This document shows, one piece after another, positions 19,921 through 32,176 of a stretch of 64,000 bases of DNA; position 1 is the stretch's first letter, and every line of letters starts with the position of its first letter. Location: NCBI GenBank assembly GCA_022828595.1, contig JAKGHH010000001.1, positions 207,409,813-207,473,812 of the forward strand, read 5' to 3'. The notes below the pieces were generated by a model that was not told the DNA's origin, did not search any database, and worked only from the letters and a program-made list of their open reading frames with translations. A program made the position numbers and the translations under genes. This stretch comes from Nelumbo lutea. Taxonomy: Eukaryota; Streptophyta; Magnoliopsida; Proteales; Nelumbonaceae.

Positions 19921-20805
19921 CAAAGAATTTAACTCTTGATCTTTTCTCTTCCTGAAGACCATCTTTTGTGTCAGACTCCAAGCTCCAGTATCCTTATTTT
20001 TCTTTCTTTTAATTTCTTTAAATCGGATGGCAAAATGCCCTTTTCCACCTTTTCTCTTTTATTTTCAAAATAATCAAGCAACAGGATCATGTAGATTGCT
20101 TAATACAAATACCTCAGCAGGAAAGTAAATACAGTTTGTGTTCTGCACTTACATGAAGTCCACATTTTCTTCCTTCAGTTGAAAGATAGAAATCTTATCT
20201 ATTGCAACTCCTTGCTGAAAATTATAGAAAAAAAAAATACCGTTGGAGGTGTCTAAACTTTTTTTATTTTAGTCTGTAAAATATTATAACCAGTTATCTC
20301 GAGTAAATAACTGGAGGTACTCTGGCAAACTTGGTTTTGTCGCTTAAAGGTCAGCTTGAAAACCTAACTCTAAGATCAACATAGATCAGCAGACTGGAGA
20401 GCATCTTTTATTTGTTTATTATTTTGGTGGAAGGGGGTACTAATCCTTTTAGCATTGATGGAACAAAAATAAACTTTCGTGCAATGGATTTAGAAGGGAG
20501 TAAATGAACGTTGGCCTAATTTATACATGGGTATATTTTTCTATGGTAAAAATAAGATTTCATTGAAAGAAAAAGATACATCCTGACAGAGTGACAGGTG
20601 ATGAGGTATCACCACGTACAAGAAAAGAGCAATTTATAGATGGGTTATATAGCACATTAGCATTTGTGTCCCGAGGTTGATGTAATGCAGACGCCCCAAA
20701 CAGCAGATTGCATGAACATGGATTGAGTAAGATCGGTTTCAGTCAGTGCAACATCCCTTCCAACCATGTGTTTTATTTCATGGGGAGATATTTCGAGGCT
20801 GTTCA
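19921..20805 (+). other. IDH 3' UTR and downstream sequence
   Basis: Begins after the TGA at 19918-19920. The 3' UTR probably runs a few hundred bases (T-rich, with AATAATC-like signals near 20070), but its end cannot be placed. No further gene is seen. Confidence 0.55.
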
Positions 20806-21205
20806 AATGGATTTGCACTGATCAAAACCCACCCATGAATTTTTTGATAAATAATACCTGTCTGGTCAAATGTTGTTCAAATGGATTTGCACTGATTGAA
20901 ATACAGCCTGTGAGTGTGAGTATGGATTGAAATCAAATTCAGATTGACTTTATATAATAATTTTGACCGATCAAAACCCACCCATGAATTTTTTGATAAA
21001 TAATACCTGTCAGTTGATTGGTCAAATGTTTTTCGGTTATCAAATCTTTTCCATATCATAGTCAAACCCTTTGAAATTAAAAAGTGACTTGTGTGTTGAA
21101 TAGGTATGAGTATGAATTTTTTAATAAATAATACCTGTCAGTTGATTGGTCAAATGTTTTTCGGTTATCAAATCTTTTCCATATCATAATCAAAACCCTT
21201 TGAGT
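20806..21205. repeat. Local direct duplications
   Basis: CATGAATTTTTTGATAAATA occurs at about 20835 and 20984 and, slightly changed, at about 21113. A longer unit from AATACCTGTCAGTTGATTGG through CAAATCTTTTCCATATCATA occurs at about 21002-21062 and 21128-21188. GTTCAAATGGATTTGCACTG is repeated at about 20802 and 20875. Three overlapping local duplications explain the pattern. Confidence 0.85.
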
Positions 21206-22018
21206 TCACCTAAAATGTGACGCAGAACAATCAATTGGGGTGGATGATCCAAGTGTACATGAGAAGATGTTCTTGTTGTGTCATGTGGAAGATTCTTGGG
21301 CCATGTACCACATTAAAATGACCCAACTGTACATGAGAAGATGTTCCTTTTATAAATATTCATAATATAGATGTGATTTTTTCCGGAAACTTTCTATTTT
21401 TTCTCAAACATGTGAAACACTGCCATCTGCCAGGCAGAATTTTGGCCCAAGAGGCCAGACTGTGTTGTAACCTGGCAGAGAAAACGAGTCCATCTCAATG
21501 CCAGATCTCTTAATCCATCTTCATAGGCAATTATAAAGCTCCCTCATTTTTTTTTCATCCTGTTAGCAAGAGAACCCCACTGATCATTTATCCTTAATAG
21601 TTTTGTAATTGCAATAGACTAATAGTTGATTTTAAAGGAAAAGAGCTAAAGACACCCCCTAATAATATTTAGTGGCAAATACAGCTCCCACAAGGTAGCA
21701 AACTTTAGTAAAAGGTTCATAGATAAATGTCATATGACAGCATAAAATAAAATAAAATAAAAAACAAGAATGGTTACACATTGTTTGATACAACTCTATG
21801 TTCTTTTTTTTTTTGATAGATTTTTTTTAGACTATGATTGCTTTATAATGATAGTCCATTTTAGGCATTCCATGGGTCCTATGGCTATAGGATAGTTGTA
21901 TGAATCACTTTATGGCCATCATCATGAAGGCTATTTTTTCTTTAATGCCTTCTTTTTAGATCAAGATTTATTTGTTTGCTTTTATTTGAACTAATAAATG
22001 TGTATATGCTTTGCATAT
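21206..22018. other. Intergenic, nothing recognised
   Basis: AT-rich. TGTACATGAGAAGATGTTC occurs twice (about 21256 and 21329). No gene is supported. Confidence 0.5.
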
Positions 22019-22215
22019 GGCAATTCTAGATAATGATAATAATAGTAATAATTGAATTAGACATATTTATGATATTTTTATTAATCAAATTAAAAAATAA
22101 TTAAATTATAACAGTAACTAAATTGGATACGTTATTGAAAATTTTGGATACATTATGATCATCTGCAATTGAAAAAGATGCTACTAATTTTCTATATTTA
22201 TTTCTAGTATAAATT
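22019..22215. repeat. AT-rich dispersed repeat, copy A
   Basis: Includes TTAGACATATTTATGATATT, TTTTGGATACATTATGATCA and TGCTACTAATTTTCTATATT, which return in the same order at 23327-23500. The first part also resembles 25000-25080 (ATAATAGTAATAAT next to a CATGCTTT-type motif). The parent element is not identified. Confidence 0.7.
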
Positions 22216-22411
22216 TTTTTATAATATTCAAGAAATGAAAATTTTCAAGAAATATTCATGAAATATTTTACTCCCAAAAATCATTTTAACGCTAAATGTA
22301 TAGATCACTTCTAGAGAAAATGGCAAATATTTAGTTTTTTCTTATACAACTCTGGATCATCCTCTTTACTATTTCTTTTATAGAAAATGGCGACAATGGA
22401 GAGTAGGGCTG

Positions 22412-22830
22412 TTCATAAGAAGGCCCAACCCGAGTCGGTCAGGTTTTCATCAGCACGGGTCAGTTTCAGGTTGTGCAAATTCCTAAACTGATGATTCGGG
22501 TCGGTTTTGATTTTCACACAAGAAAACCGAACCAACTTAGTTCAAACATGAAGTTCCAAAGCCCATTAGACCACATAATTTTTGAATGGTTGCAAGAAAC
22601 TTTGGATTAGTGAATAGTGATTAATGAACAACTTTTGTGATTAACTTTTCATTTAAATTTTATTATAGGAGATGGCTGAAATGATGTTCAATTTATGGTT
22701 GTTTTTAAAATTAGCAAGACTTTATCACATGGATGAATTTAGAACCGAAACCGACCCAACCCGGTTGGAAAAATTGGTTTCGGTTTCTATGTCAGGTAAC
22801 CCAACCAGGTCGAGTCGGTTGGAAAAATCG
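22412..22830. mobile_element. Degraded hAT-type MITE remnant (left end)
   Basis: Begins TAGGGCTGTTCATAAG and carries the AACCCGAGTCGGTC / AACCGAACC motifs typical of these MITE interiors, with inverted related sequence near 22740-22820. No right terminus or target duplication is seen, so it is truncated or interrupted. The 180-residue open frame that overlaps it (22672-23214) is low complexity and is not taken as a gene. Confidence 0.5.
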
Positions 22831-23326
22831 CACTGTGGGAAAGACTTGCTATTTCATAGAAAGCAACTTCATTCGAGAAATAAATACTACTACAGAAAGT
22901 GTGGGATTTCTTTCTACACAACAGCAAAGCTTTCTATTAATGGCACGGAAACGGTAGTTAATTTTTCTTTTTTTCTTTTTTCCTACTTGCAACAAAGCTT
23001 ACAGTTTCTTCTACATTTAGCTAATTTTTCTTTTTCTACTTGTAGAATCATCAATTTTGTCATTGTATTTGATTTTGACCTAAAGATAATCGTCATGTTC
23101 AAATGCGGAATATGTAGTATTATGTTTTTTATTTCTTCTTTTTTTATGTATGAATCACGAATTTTTCAGTTCAATTTGGTAGTTGTGCATATAGTGTTGG
23201 ATAATGAACTTTGATTTCATTTTTGTGCATCAATAGAGGTGATCCGTTGAATCTTTGTGATCATGACTATATTTTATTTCTATTATAAAAAAAACTTTTA
23301 TTTTTATTTAAAAAAACTTTTATTTC

Positions 23327-23500
23327 TAATAATTAAATTAGACACATTTATGATATTTTTTGTTAATCAAATTAAAAATAATTAAATTATGATAGGAATT
23401 AAATTAGATACACCACTAAAAGTTTTGGATACATTATGATCATATAGAGTTGAAAAAAAATAAATGCTACTAATTTTCTATATTTATTTCTATTTTAAAA
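23327..23500. repeat. AT-rich dispersed repeat, copy B
   Basis: Direct-oriented relative of 22046-22213 with scattered substitutions. The following 23580-23790 segment, ending ATATATAGTATAGATATAG, partly recurs near 25560-25610. Confidence 0.7.
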
Positions 23501-26019
23501 ATTTTATTACCTAACTAAGACTTCATAGGTTGATCAATTTGATTTGGATGGTTGAATTGCTTAGCCACCACTTGGATAAATAATGGTTTTATTTTTTATT
23601 CATTTTAAATTATGAGTTTATATTATTAAAAATATTGACATAAATCTAATTAGTAACATTAAAGTTTGTATTAAAACTGTAAAAAATGACTTTTATACTC
23701 TTTCTCAAACAAAGAAATAGAGGGTAATATTAGTGAAAAAAAAACTTTCACTCTACATCCACATTTTTATATATAGTATAGATATAGAAGAAGGCATGTG
23801 TTTTTCATACCTATGACCCTCATAACTAAGGCCTGAAGCCAAACCCCTAATTGACTCTCATATATTCTGCTAGAGGAAATTGGTATTAGCTCTTTGGCCG
23901 AGTCGTAGTGTTGTTTTGTCTATTGTGTTTTTGCCAATTTTTTCAATTCTAGAGTTTTAGTAGTGTTTGTTCGATTTCTAGTTGTATTGTCTTCGGTCTA
24001 GTGGTGCTGCTGTCTTGTGTCTTTGTAACTTGTTGTGGGTATTGTTTTATTGAATCTGTTGGCTTTTGATTTTTTACCAAAAAATTAGAAAATTGTGACT
24101 AAAGCCTGGTTTGGTTGCAATGCAAATGTATATGCATTGATAAAAAACTATGACAGCGCAAATGATTTGGGTGCAAATTATGATTTATTTTTGTTTAAAA
24201 TTCTACCTTGTATTTTGATTGGAGAGCAAATGAAGTACAATAAGACTTGAAGCAGAATAAAATAAAAGTCAAAACAAAACTAAACCAAAATTTGCATTCT
24301 TTTCACTTACACTTCTAGTTCAAATAAAATTTAACTGCAGCGCCTAAAATTTTCATCATATGTATTTTTTCCTCGGTATTGACTCTTATTTATAATAGTT
24401 TCAGTTTCCTATTTTGTTTAAAGTCATAGTTGCAACAAAAATGGCTTCTTATAGTTGAACCCACACTTGCTGCAATTACTCTCACAACAAAATCTTGCGA
24501 CCTCCTTGTTAAATATATATGGAGAAGCTAGCTACCATTCAACCCAGAAAAGTAAATCACCAAGGTGGTGTTTGGAGACATGGTGTGCATTCCCACTTAA
24601 AATCCACACAAGTGCCATACAACAGGGGCATTTTGACTTTGCCATACAACATATCATATTGGGCAGGTTTAAGTATTTAACTTCACATGATTGTATCATT
24701 TTTTTTTTTATAAAATAAATGTGCATGGGCTTTCCCCTCAACAGGGGAGTTTCCACTTTAATTGTCTTTGTGCAAAATTTACTACAACAATTGATATTGG
24801 TTCCTTATAAATTTGATTAGGTTTCTTTGGGGGATCTCGTGGAGCCTTGTCCCCACCCCCACCCCACATGTTTATTAACTTTTGGCACCCCCTAAAAAAA
24901 TCTGGCTCTTGGCTCTGTTGGATCCTTCTATTTTAGAATCTAGAAAATTGTAAAGGAAGTTATTGAAATTTGACAATATTTATCCCTATTTTTTAGAGGC
25001 TAGCAAATGTGGACATGCTTTTACATGTGGTAAATTTAGACGATGATTATAATAATAGTAATAATAAGTGTCTATACATATTATATTTATGTACAAAAAT
25101 TTCTTATTTATAACACATTTTTTGTTTAATATGATGAATGCATAATGTTAGAGATTTCCTAAATGTTTTGTATTTCTTTCTTAATTTTATTTTCGTATTT
25201 TTTAATTTTATTAATTAATTATGACATCAAGGGTTACACATTTCATCCAAAATGTTGAATTGTTAACCCACTATTAATTAGGAAAACAATTTCATTTTTT
25301 GGTCGACTTTAAAATTTTTATTTAATTTCCATCATCAATAAAATCAATTCTTTTTTTCATATCTATTTTTCTTTAATTAGATAATACAAAATATTACAGA
25401 TGTGTCTAATTTTTTACATGTTTTTAAATTTTATGTATTGATTTATATTTTTATAATTTTGTCATTTATGACATCATGGATTAACTCAATTGCCTCATAT
25501 GGCTAGATTATTTACCTACCATTTGGATGGAAGAACAATTTCATTTTTAAGTCAGTTTTAAAAAGCTTAGGTTTTATGTTGTTAAAAGTATTGGATATAA
25601 ATTAGAATTTATTGGTGAGAAAAAACACCTTGAATATAAGTTTGATTCAAATTATATTTTTCTGCCCTCATAGCCAAAAAAATAGACCAAATTCAAAAAT
25701 AGGGGTATTTTAATCAAAGAAAAGTCCCACAAGCTCATTCGTAATAAAGAAGAAATTGGGGATGATGACATTCATTCATAATAAAGAAAACAATAAAAGA
25801 TGATTTAGTTCATGGAATTAGAACATGATAGGCAACATGAGAAGGCACACGTGAATCCAATGTCTTATAAGACCAATAATGTTGTATAGAGCATAGTGTT
25901 CACCAATCAACAAACATGTCTATAGAATGAGTGTAGAAAAGTGAATGCTAATATGGACAAATAGTAAAACTATAAAGAACAAGGTTAGAAATGAAGTCAT
26001 TTGAATAAGCCTTTGAGTA
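23501..26019. other. AT-rich intergenic DNA
   Basis: Contains partial copies of the AT-rich repeat family (about 25000-25080 and 25560-25610). No coding domain is seen on either strand. Confidence 0.55.
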
Positions 26020-26330
26020 GCTCCAATCTGTGATAAAATATAAAGAACAAGTAAGATTGAGATGGTTTGTTCACGTATATAGAAGGTTGTCAATAGAATC
26101 CAAAAGAAGTGATCTATTACAAGTTAAAGGAGCTTGAAAAGTTAGTTAGGGGTAGATTGAAAAGGACATTATTGAATTATTAATTGAGAAATGATTTAAG
26201 TGCTCATATTTTAATAATAGATAAACAAAATGGAATAGCAAAATAGGATTCATGTAGCAACCTCTTGTAGTTGGGACAAGGCTTAGTATATGATAATGAT
26301 GATTAGAGACCATTGCTTGATGTAATGGTA
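26020..26330 (+). pseudogene. LINE ORF2 C-terminal fragment
   Basis: Reads VRLRWFVHVYRRL and KRSDLLQVKGA in broken frames. This is the region after the RT in a plant LINE family, and it ends VVGTRLSI before ATGATAATGATG. The same family occurs on the minus strand at 29785-30300 and as an RT piece at 43690-44420. Confidence 0.7.
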
Positions 26331-26509
26331 TAAAAGATGTTAGAAGTTAGGTTTGTATCATGTCAGCGCTTTCCTATAACTCTGAGTCCATAAAGAACCA
26401 TCACTCAAGAAAATTAGGGTATGTTTGGTGTCCTTGCGTTGCATGCTGGTTTGTGTTTGTTCTTTCCACATAGGTGATTAGGCTTTATCAAAATCTAGTC
26501 ATGTTTCAT

Positions 26510-26919
26510 TAGGGGTATCAACAGTATTCAAAAATCATATTTTAAATTCAAGAATTGACATAATTGAATCAAATTTGGATATGACCTGATTTGATTCGAT
26601 AAATATCTGAATTCACTGATTATTTAATTCTTATATATAATATATAGAATATTTAAATATTTATACAATATATATATATAATGGTTAAATTATACAAAAA
26701 AAATTATATGTTTATATTTATTAATTACCTAAAATAATTAGTCGGTCAAATTTGAATCGAATCAAATGTTTGAAGATTCAATCAAATTTGAATTCAAACT
26801 CAACATTGACTTTTAATATTCGTCGAATATTGTATTGAACTTGGATATTGAGTTTTTTAATCCGATTTGAGTTCGAATATTGATTTATTCGATTTGAATT
26901 CGATCCATCTACACCCCTA
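26510..26919. mobile_element. Probable hAT-type MITE (410 bp)
   Basis: Left end TAGGGGTATCAACAG, right end (reverse complement) TAGGGGTGTAGATGGATC. Flanks TGTTTCAT and TGTTTGGT agree in 6 of 8 bases. The interior is AT-rich and full of GAATTC/GAATCAAAT inverted motifs. Confidence 0.65.
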
Positions 26920-26927
26920 TGTTTGGT

Positions 26928-27550
26928 TAGGCTGAATAACTACAAATGTTTTGTACTACCTATTGTTTTGGGTTACGTAAAACTCACTTACTAAGGTAAC
27001 ACCATTTTGACATTTCATGCTCTTTATGGCCACTTTCTCGTGTATGCCACTACCGGTGCATAAATTCAGTACAAGCACAACACAAGACGATGATACCAAA
27101 CCTACTAAAAGGGTAAATTACAAAAAACTCTTCTACAATGTGGTTAGTAACAAGGCCTCCTTGAACTTTAGCTATTAGACAAACACCCCCCCTCGTTAGC
27201 ATTTTATTAGTTAACTTAGATTCTCATTCAATTGTTTAATTTTTTATATCCCCAGACTATTATTTTCTTATTTAATGAAAAGATATACAATTGATCAGAT
27301 CACCATAGATTCTAATGAACATAGTGACAATTACTACTACTAGTAACCCATGAATCCAAATCACTAGAAATGGAAAAGTCCCTCAAAACCCAATATTTTA
27401 TTAATCTCTGCAAGCATTGTTTTCTTTCGGTTCTCACCATTTTCTCAGGTTTTCATTAGATCCAGATATTTCCAAGGTATGTGACATCTTACACCAGATT
27501 CGGTGGCAACAAAGCCCTAAACTTAACCATTTAAATCCCAAATGGACACC
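26928..27550. other. Intergenic, nothing recognised
   Basis: AT-rich sequence between a MITE and the RPL23 pseudogene. No gene or clear repeat is seen. Confidence 0.45.
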
Positions 27551-27554
27551 CCGT

Positions 27555-27796
27555 CATGTGATCACGATTCTGAAAATCCACAAGGATTTGTAGTAAGTGC
27601 TACAAAAATCGAAGATCACACCTGCTGTCATTGCTCAATAGCGGAAGCTGTGGTGCCGAAAGACAGGTGCCTACTTGTACTTCGAAGATAATGCCAAAGG
27701 GAAAAAATCAAAGGATGTTCTATCACTAGTCCAATTGGAAAGGAAAGTGCGAATTTGTGCCCTAGGATTGCAAGTGATGACAATGCCATTGTTTAA
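27555..27796 (+). pseudogene. RPL23: Ribosomal protein uL14 (60S L23) pseudogene fragment
   Basis: Translating from 27612 gives KITPAVIAQ, a stop, then RKLWCRKTGAYLYFEDNAKG. This corresponds to the conserved uL14 stretch that ends in YFEDNAG. After a small deletion and a frameshift, the other frame reads IKGCSITSPIGKESANLCPR and IASDDNAIV followed by TAA, which is the normal C-terminus of uL14. Traces of the VMATVKKGKPD segment precede it near 27555. No introns separate the parts. This suggests a processed copy or a fragment of one, now dead through a stop, a frameshift and a deletion. Confidence 0.82.
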
Positions 27797-27905
27797 CTTC
27801 TTAGATTTGTTATTCATTAAGCTTCATTGCCATCAACTTTTAGAGAATGGGATTGCTCAATAGCGGAAGCTCCCTACATTTCCCTAAATTTTATGGTAAT
27901 GTGAC

Positions 27906-28085
27906 TTGTGGATAAAAAAAATAACACTGTACAGGAAGAAGAAGGCCGAAGAAGCTAAGTTGATTGTGAGTCAGATTTTCCCGTACGTGCGTTTTGACCC
28001 CAAAATACTGGGGGTTTTTGACCGTGTGATTAAGGAGGGTCATGATTCGAATTCTGTCTACTTTGATCAATGCACTCCGCAGTGA
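27906..28085 (+). pseudogene. Short coding-like remnant, unrecognised
   Basis: The frame ending in the TGA at 28083-28085 reads YRKKKAEEAKLIVSQIFPYV, then RFDPKILGVFDRVIKEGHDS and ends FDQCTPQ. The composition is protein-like rather than repeat-like, with a charged start and a hydrophobic/charged alternation. I do not recognise the family. It has no good start codon and may be an exon fragment captured or left from a lost gene. It lies between the RPL23 pseudogene and the FRL3 promoter. Confidence 0.35.
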
Positions 28086-28435
28086 AGATAAGTTTAATTA
28101 AGGCTTAAGAGAAGGGCAATGATAAAAACATAAAGTTGAGATGGATATTTTGATAATTTAACACATTCTATTTTCTCACTTGATGGTCCGGACTCCGGAG
28201 TATTTGTCACACGATAAAAATTCAGAGGGTAATTATCGCGAATGGCCCTCCGGTCTAATCCGATTTTGGTTGCCTACGGTACAAAACCAGGTCCAAGTCG
28301 AATTTCAGGTTTTCAGTGCCAGCCCCAAGTTACACCGCGATGTCTATTTATGAGTCGGTCGGTGCGTGGGTTACATTTATCGCATCCTCAGCGTGCATTA
28401 GCGAGTTAGCGAGTTGGGTTGGAGGAGCTCTGATC

Positions 28436-28443
28436 TGACGTCA
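28436..28443. promoter_or_regulatory. TGACGTCA bZIP-binding palindrome (C-box)
   Basis: A perfect 8-bp palindrome about 90 bases upstream of the TATA box, in the only GC-richer stretch of the surrounding region. TGACGTCA is a known plant bZIP/TGA site. Function here is inferred from position. Confidence 0.55.
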
Positions 28444-28532
28444 TGTCTTTAAGACTTGAGAGAGAGAGCAAGAGCGCTTTTCCTTTCGCTTCGATGTAAA
28501 GGACCGTAACCCCAGCCCCCATTTTTGTTCTT

Positions 28533-28622
28533 TTATATGATGTTCCTGTCGGTTTCTCCACGCTCACTCCCTCGTCGTCATTGCCTTTCCTTCCTTAATC
28601 TAAACCACATTCTTCAAAAACT
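28533..28622 (+). promoter_or_regulatory. Candidate FRL3 TATA box and non-coding first exon
   Basis: TTATATGA at 28533-28540 is followed by a pyrimidine-rich stretch (CTCACTCCCTCGTCGTCATT) typical of plant 5' UTRs. This ends in a strong splice donor CTGTAAGTG (donor GT at 28623). The next matching acceptor on this strand that leads to a gene is ATCTCTAG at 40091-40098, twelve bases before the FRL3 ATG. The link between the two is inference, because no transcript is available. The exon could also belong to an unknown gene. Confidence 0.45.
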
Positions 28623-29560
28623 GTAAGTGTCTCTCCTACTTCCATTCTCTTTTTATTTGTTTTACTATGGGTACCTGTACTTTTAGGGTTCTTCTGACTT
28701 CAAGCTTCAGTTCAAGGTTTAGGGCTTCAAAATGTAGTCTTTCGGAGCAAATTGCAATATTAGGAGATCAGGCAAAATATGGGTTTGGGAACCTTTTAGC
28801 TATCTTTCCATTCAGGGGTTGGTTTTCTTAAAATAGGCTATAGGTAGGTTGATCGGGGGTTTATTGTATAGCATTGCTAGGATTGCCAACTTTTCCACTG
28901 ATGGGCTTTATAGATTTGGTTGTGCATTTCTTAATTCGTGAAGTAATACGTGTAGTTGGTGACCGTTGAACGAATGGAGACCTATTTTGATAGTCATAAA
29001 TGGAAGTTTATTGATGAAGAAAATATGGAAAGAGCATAAGGAACACGTTGGAGGTTGAAAATTTAGTGATTTTTTCAGGATTTCTATTTGCATGTTTTTA
29101 GTGGGATTTTACTGCTTCGGTATGAGAGCCTTTGATGTTTTTCCACCCCTGCATTTCATGTTTTTATGGTTTTGGGTTCGGTTTTTTCTGAGATAACTTC
29201 TAATTCTTAGATTGTGAAAATTGTTGAGTTTTTTTTTTTTTTTTGTCTCCCACAAAAGAAAACAAGGTACTGGATCATTTTGAGTAGGAGTTTTCTTTGG
29301 GCACGGATTTTCTAGACTCCCTATACAGTAATGGAGTTTGGAATTGGGCAAGCTTGCAGCTCTTGTTTACCATTCCTCCTTTTTTTCCTTATTCTTTTGA
29401 TAAGCATGGGTGGTGATTGTTTAATATATGAGAAGTAATATAGGGAAAACCCTATTTGCAAATGTTAATGATTTTGCATCAATGACACATGTACAGTCTA
29501 TACAATCTCCATGGATTCAAAAAGTTTTTCTTCCCCACCATGAGAAGGTTTCTGAAGTTT

Positions 29561-29710
29561 ACTTGGTGTGATGGTAAAATCTCAGGCCGCAATGTGTGAG
29601 AAAATGGGTTCTAGTCTGAGGGCAGCCACTTTGTGTGAAAAAATGCCAAAGGTTAGGACTGCACCCAGTCTACCACTCCCAATACCCAAATAATGGGACC
29701 AACATTGGAC
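29561..29710 (+). mobile_element. Au-like tRNA-derived SINE
   Basis: A-box-like TTGGTGTGATGGTAAAAT, B-box-like GGGTTCTAGTCTGAG, then CAGCCACTTTGTG...AAAATGCCAAAGGTTAGG and CTGCACCCAGTCTACCACTC. This body resembles what I know of the plant Au SINE family. The exact end is uncertain. Confidence 0.65.
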
Positions 29711-29784
29711 AATGCCCTAGATCTTCAAGATCTTATCTATATTCATAGTCTAATATGCTTAATTTTTTTCAATAACCTAAAATC

Positions 29785-30300
29785 TGGGCATCATCATGAT
29801 CATCCACACCTTATCCCAACTATATGGGGTTGGCTACATGAATCCTGTTTCGCCAATCCATTCTATGTACTTTTAAAGCCATATTCATAGTTAAATTATT
29901 AGTGCTTAAATCATTTCTTACTTCTCATACTCATCCCCTTTTTGGTCTACCCCTAGCTCTTCTAGCCCCTTCCACTTGTAACAAATCACTTCTTCTAATT
30001 GGAGCTATTGGTTGTCTCCTTTTCATGTGAGCAAATCATCTTAGTCTGCTCTCTCTCTCTCTCATTTTATCACCCATTGGAGCTATTCCTAAGTTTCTTT
30101 GGATGGCCTCATACTTGATCCTATTGTTTCTAGTTTTTCCACTCATCTATCTTAGCATTCGAATTTCTGCCACAGTCATTTGTTGAACATGTTTCTTGAC
30201 TTCCCAACACTCTGTTGCATACAACATAGCTGGCCTTACAACTGTTTTATAGAATTTTCCTTTTAATCTAAGTGGTATTCTCGTATCACACAAAGGTCAG
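29785..30300 (-). pseudogene. LINE ORF2 C-terminal fragment (minus)
   Basis: Minus-strand reading gives KGKFYKTVVRPAMLYATECW, MTVAEIRMLRWMSGKTRNN, LGIAPMGDKMRE and RRQPIAPIRRSDLLQVEG. This is the conserved post-RT region of a plant LINE family. It ends in RG-P and the NGLAKQDSCSQP...GIRC tail. Stops and frameshifts make it a relic. Confidence 0.82.
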
Positions 30301-31529
30301 ATGCACCCCTCCATTTTGCCCAACCTGCTCTACATCCTCATCAATCTCTCCTTTGTTTATGAATTATTGAACCAAGGTACTGGAAATGGTCACATTGAGT
30401 TATCTCTTGGTCTCCTCAATCTCTCCCTTGTTCTGGGCATCTCTTGCCGTAAAAAAACTTCTTATTTTGCTCTATCCAAATATTTAAGAGATGGCAAGTG
30501 GGGCCAAATTCCACAATACATTAACTATTCTAAGAAAGTCTTTTGCTAATAATGCATAAGATATGTTGGCAGATAACCTATTTGTCAAAACAGTCTAATG
30601 AACTGCAGCTGCAGCATTATTTTCATGGAGGGGGTATTGGAGTAAGAAATTGTGAACCACCTCTTCTTGCATTTGGAAAAAAAGAGTCCTACCCCTACCT
30701 GTGGATGCCTTGGTTTCTTGATATAGGATAATCAATAGCGTGGATCTTATCCAATCATGCTATCTCATTTGGTGCCAATCCAACTTGGGGTGTGCCTCCT
30801 GTATTACTTTATTCTCCTCCTGGTGATTATCTTTGTCTGCTGCAGCTGGTCCAATAATCTGTTTGTTTTCCAATGATATTACTTAGTATTCAAAACAATG
30901 TTTCTAAATTACTGCTTTTTCCACCACTTCATAGCTGATGGCCCCTACAGAAAATCTTTTGGTTTTCCTTTTTTCCTTTCTTAGCTTCTTTGATTTTCCC
31001 TGAGGGTTTGTCTTAATTTCTTGTTTATTTGCTGCTTATTTCATTATTCAGATTTTTATCTCTAGTTAGACTTTTTTTTTTTCAATTATTTTCATTTCTT
31101 CAGGTAATATAATTTGGAAATCTACTTTTCATATGAACTAGTTTAATGCTAGTTTTTGCCTCCCATTCAGGCCAAAGCATTACAGTGAACTTGCTGGTTC
31201 CTGCATCTTGATATTACCATTTTCTAACAAAGAGTTATATTCTATACTGTGTTATTTACCTTACAATGGAACTTCAATTCCAATGCATGTGAGAGGTTCT
31301 ATATTCATTATCTTTGATCAAGAAAAGGATTAGAATTCATTTTCCTCCATTCTCTGTTTGGCAAAGGAAGCTTCACACTGTATGCCTGTTTACATTGTAC
31401 TAGTATTTTGTTCAATCTGTATTTGTGCATTTGTTGCAGTTAGACTTTTATTCTTTAAGTTGTATTATATCCAAAACGGTAGACCAAGCTTTGGCCTTTT
31501 TGATCTTCAATGTCTACCATACCCATCAT

Positions 31530-32000
31530 TGATGTAAAGGAGGTCATTTATTTTTTTGATTGGTAACAATCAAATCTTTTTAATGAAATGTGAAGAAGTT
31601 CAAATATGTACAAGTATCTTTTACAGATAAGGAGTCTTATCTTGGCCCTTACAATTCCTTTTACTCCTTACAATTGTGCCCAAAACATATATTCCCTATC
31701 CACCCCTTGCTTTGCTAAAGCATCCACCAAGCTTTTAGGTTCTCCTGGAATCTATAAGACCTTCATCTCCGTGTTTCTAGGCAGCTACTTGAACCTTTTT
31801 TCTTCATTCCTGTAGCACCACAAATTGGCCTCTCCCTTTTGCAGCCACCCAACTGCCAGCTTGGAGTCTCCGTAAATAATTGGCTTTCCAACATTGCAGC
31901 CATAACTTCAATCCTCAATGAATCTCCTACACCAATTGGACCTAGAAACACCACAACAATATTATCCTCTTTGTTTCTAAAGTTTCCCATGTGGATCATT
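31530..32000 (-). pseudogene. LINE 3' end with RNase H-like domain (minus)
   Basis: The minus strand reads VGDSLRIEVMAAMLESQL, a frameshift, then YGDSKLAVGWLQKGEANLW. It ends VDALAKQGVDREYMFWAQL before a stop. This is the RNase H-like domain at the C-terminus of a second plant LINE family. A 3' UTR then runs to poly(A), seen as the T-run near 31550. The same protein end occurs at 36730, 38390 and 46820. Confidence 0.82.
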
Positions 32001-32176
32001 ATTTATCTTTTTGTCTTTCATTCTTGATAATATTGGAGTTGGTATTAATAATGAAAGCCAGATTGAATCTACACTTGATGAATTTTAGTACATTAGAAGA
32101 ATACATATACATTTACATCAATTGTTTTGAGAGAAGTAACAACTAACCAATATAAACAAAAGGATATACATGATGC

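Noticed and set aside
22672..23214. 180-residue plus-strand open frame
   Set aside because: It begins in a MITE remnant and continues through T-rich low-complexity DNA. The Phe/Leu/Ser-rich product has no recognisable domain and no splice or codon support.
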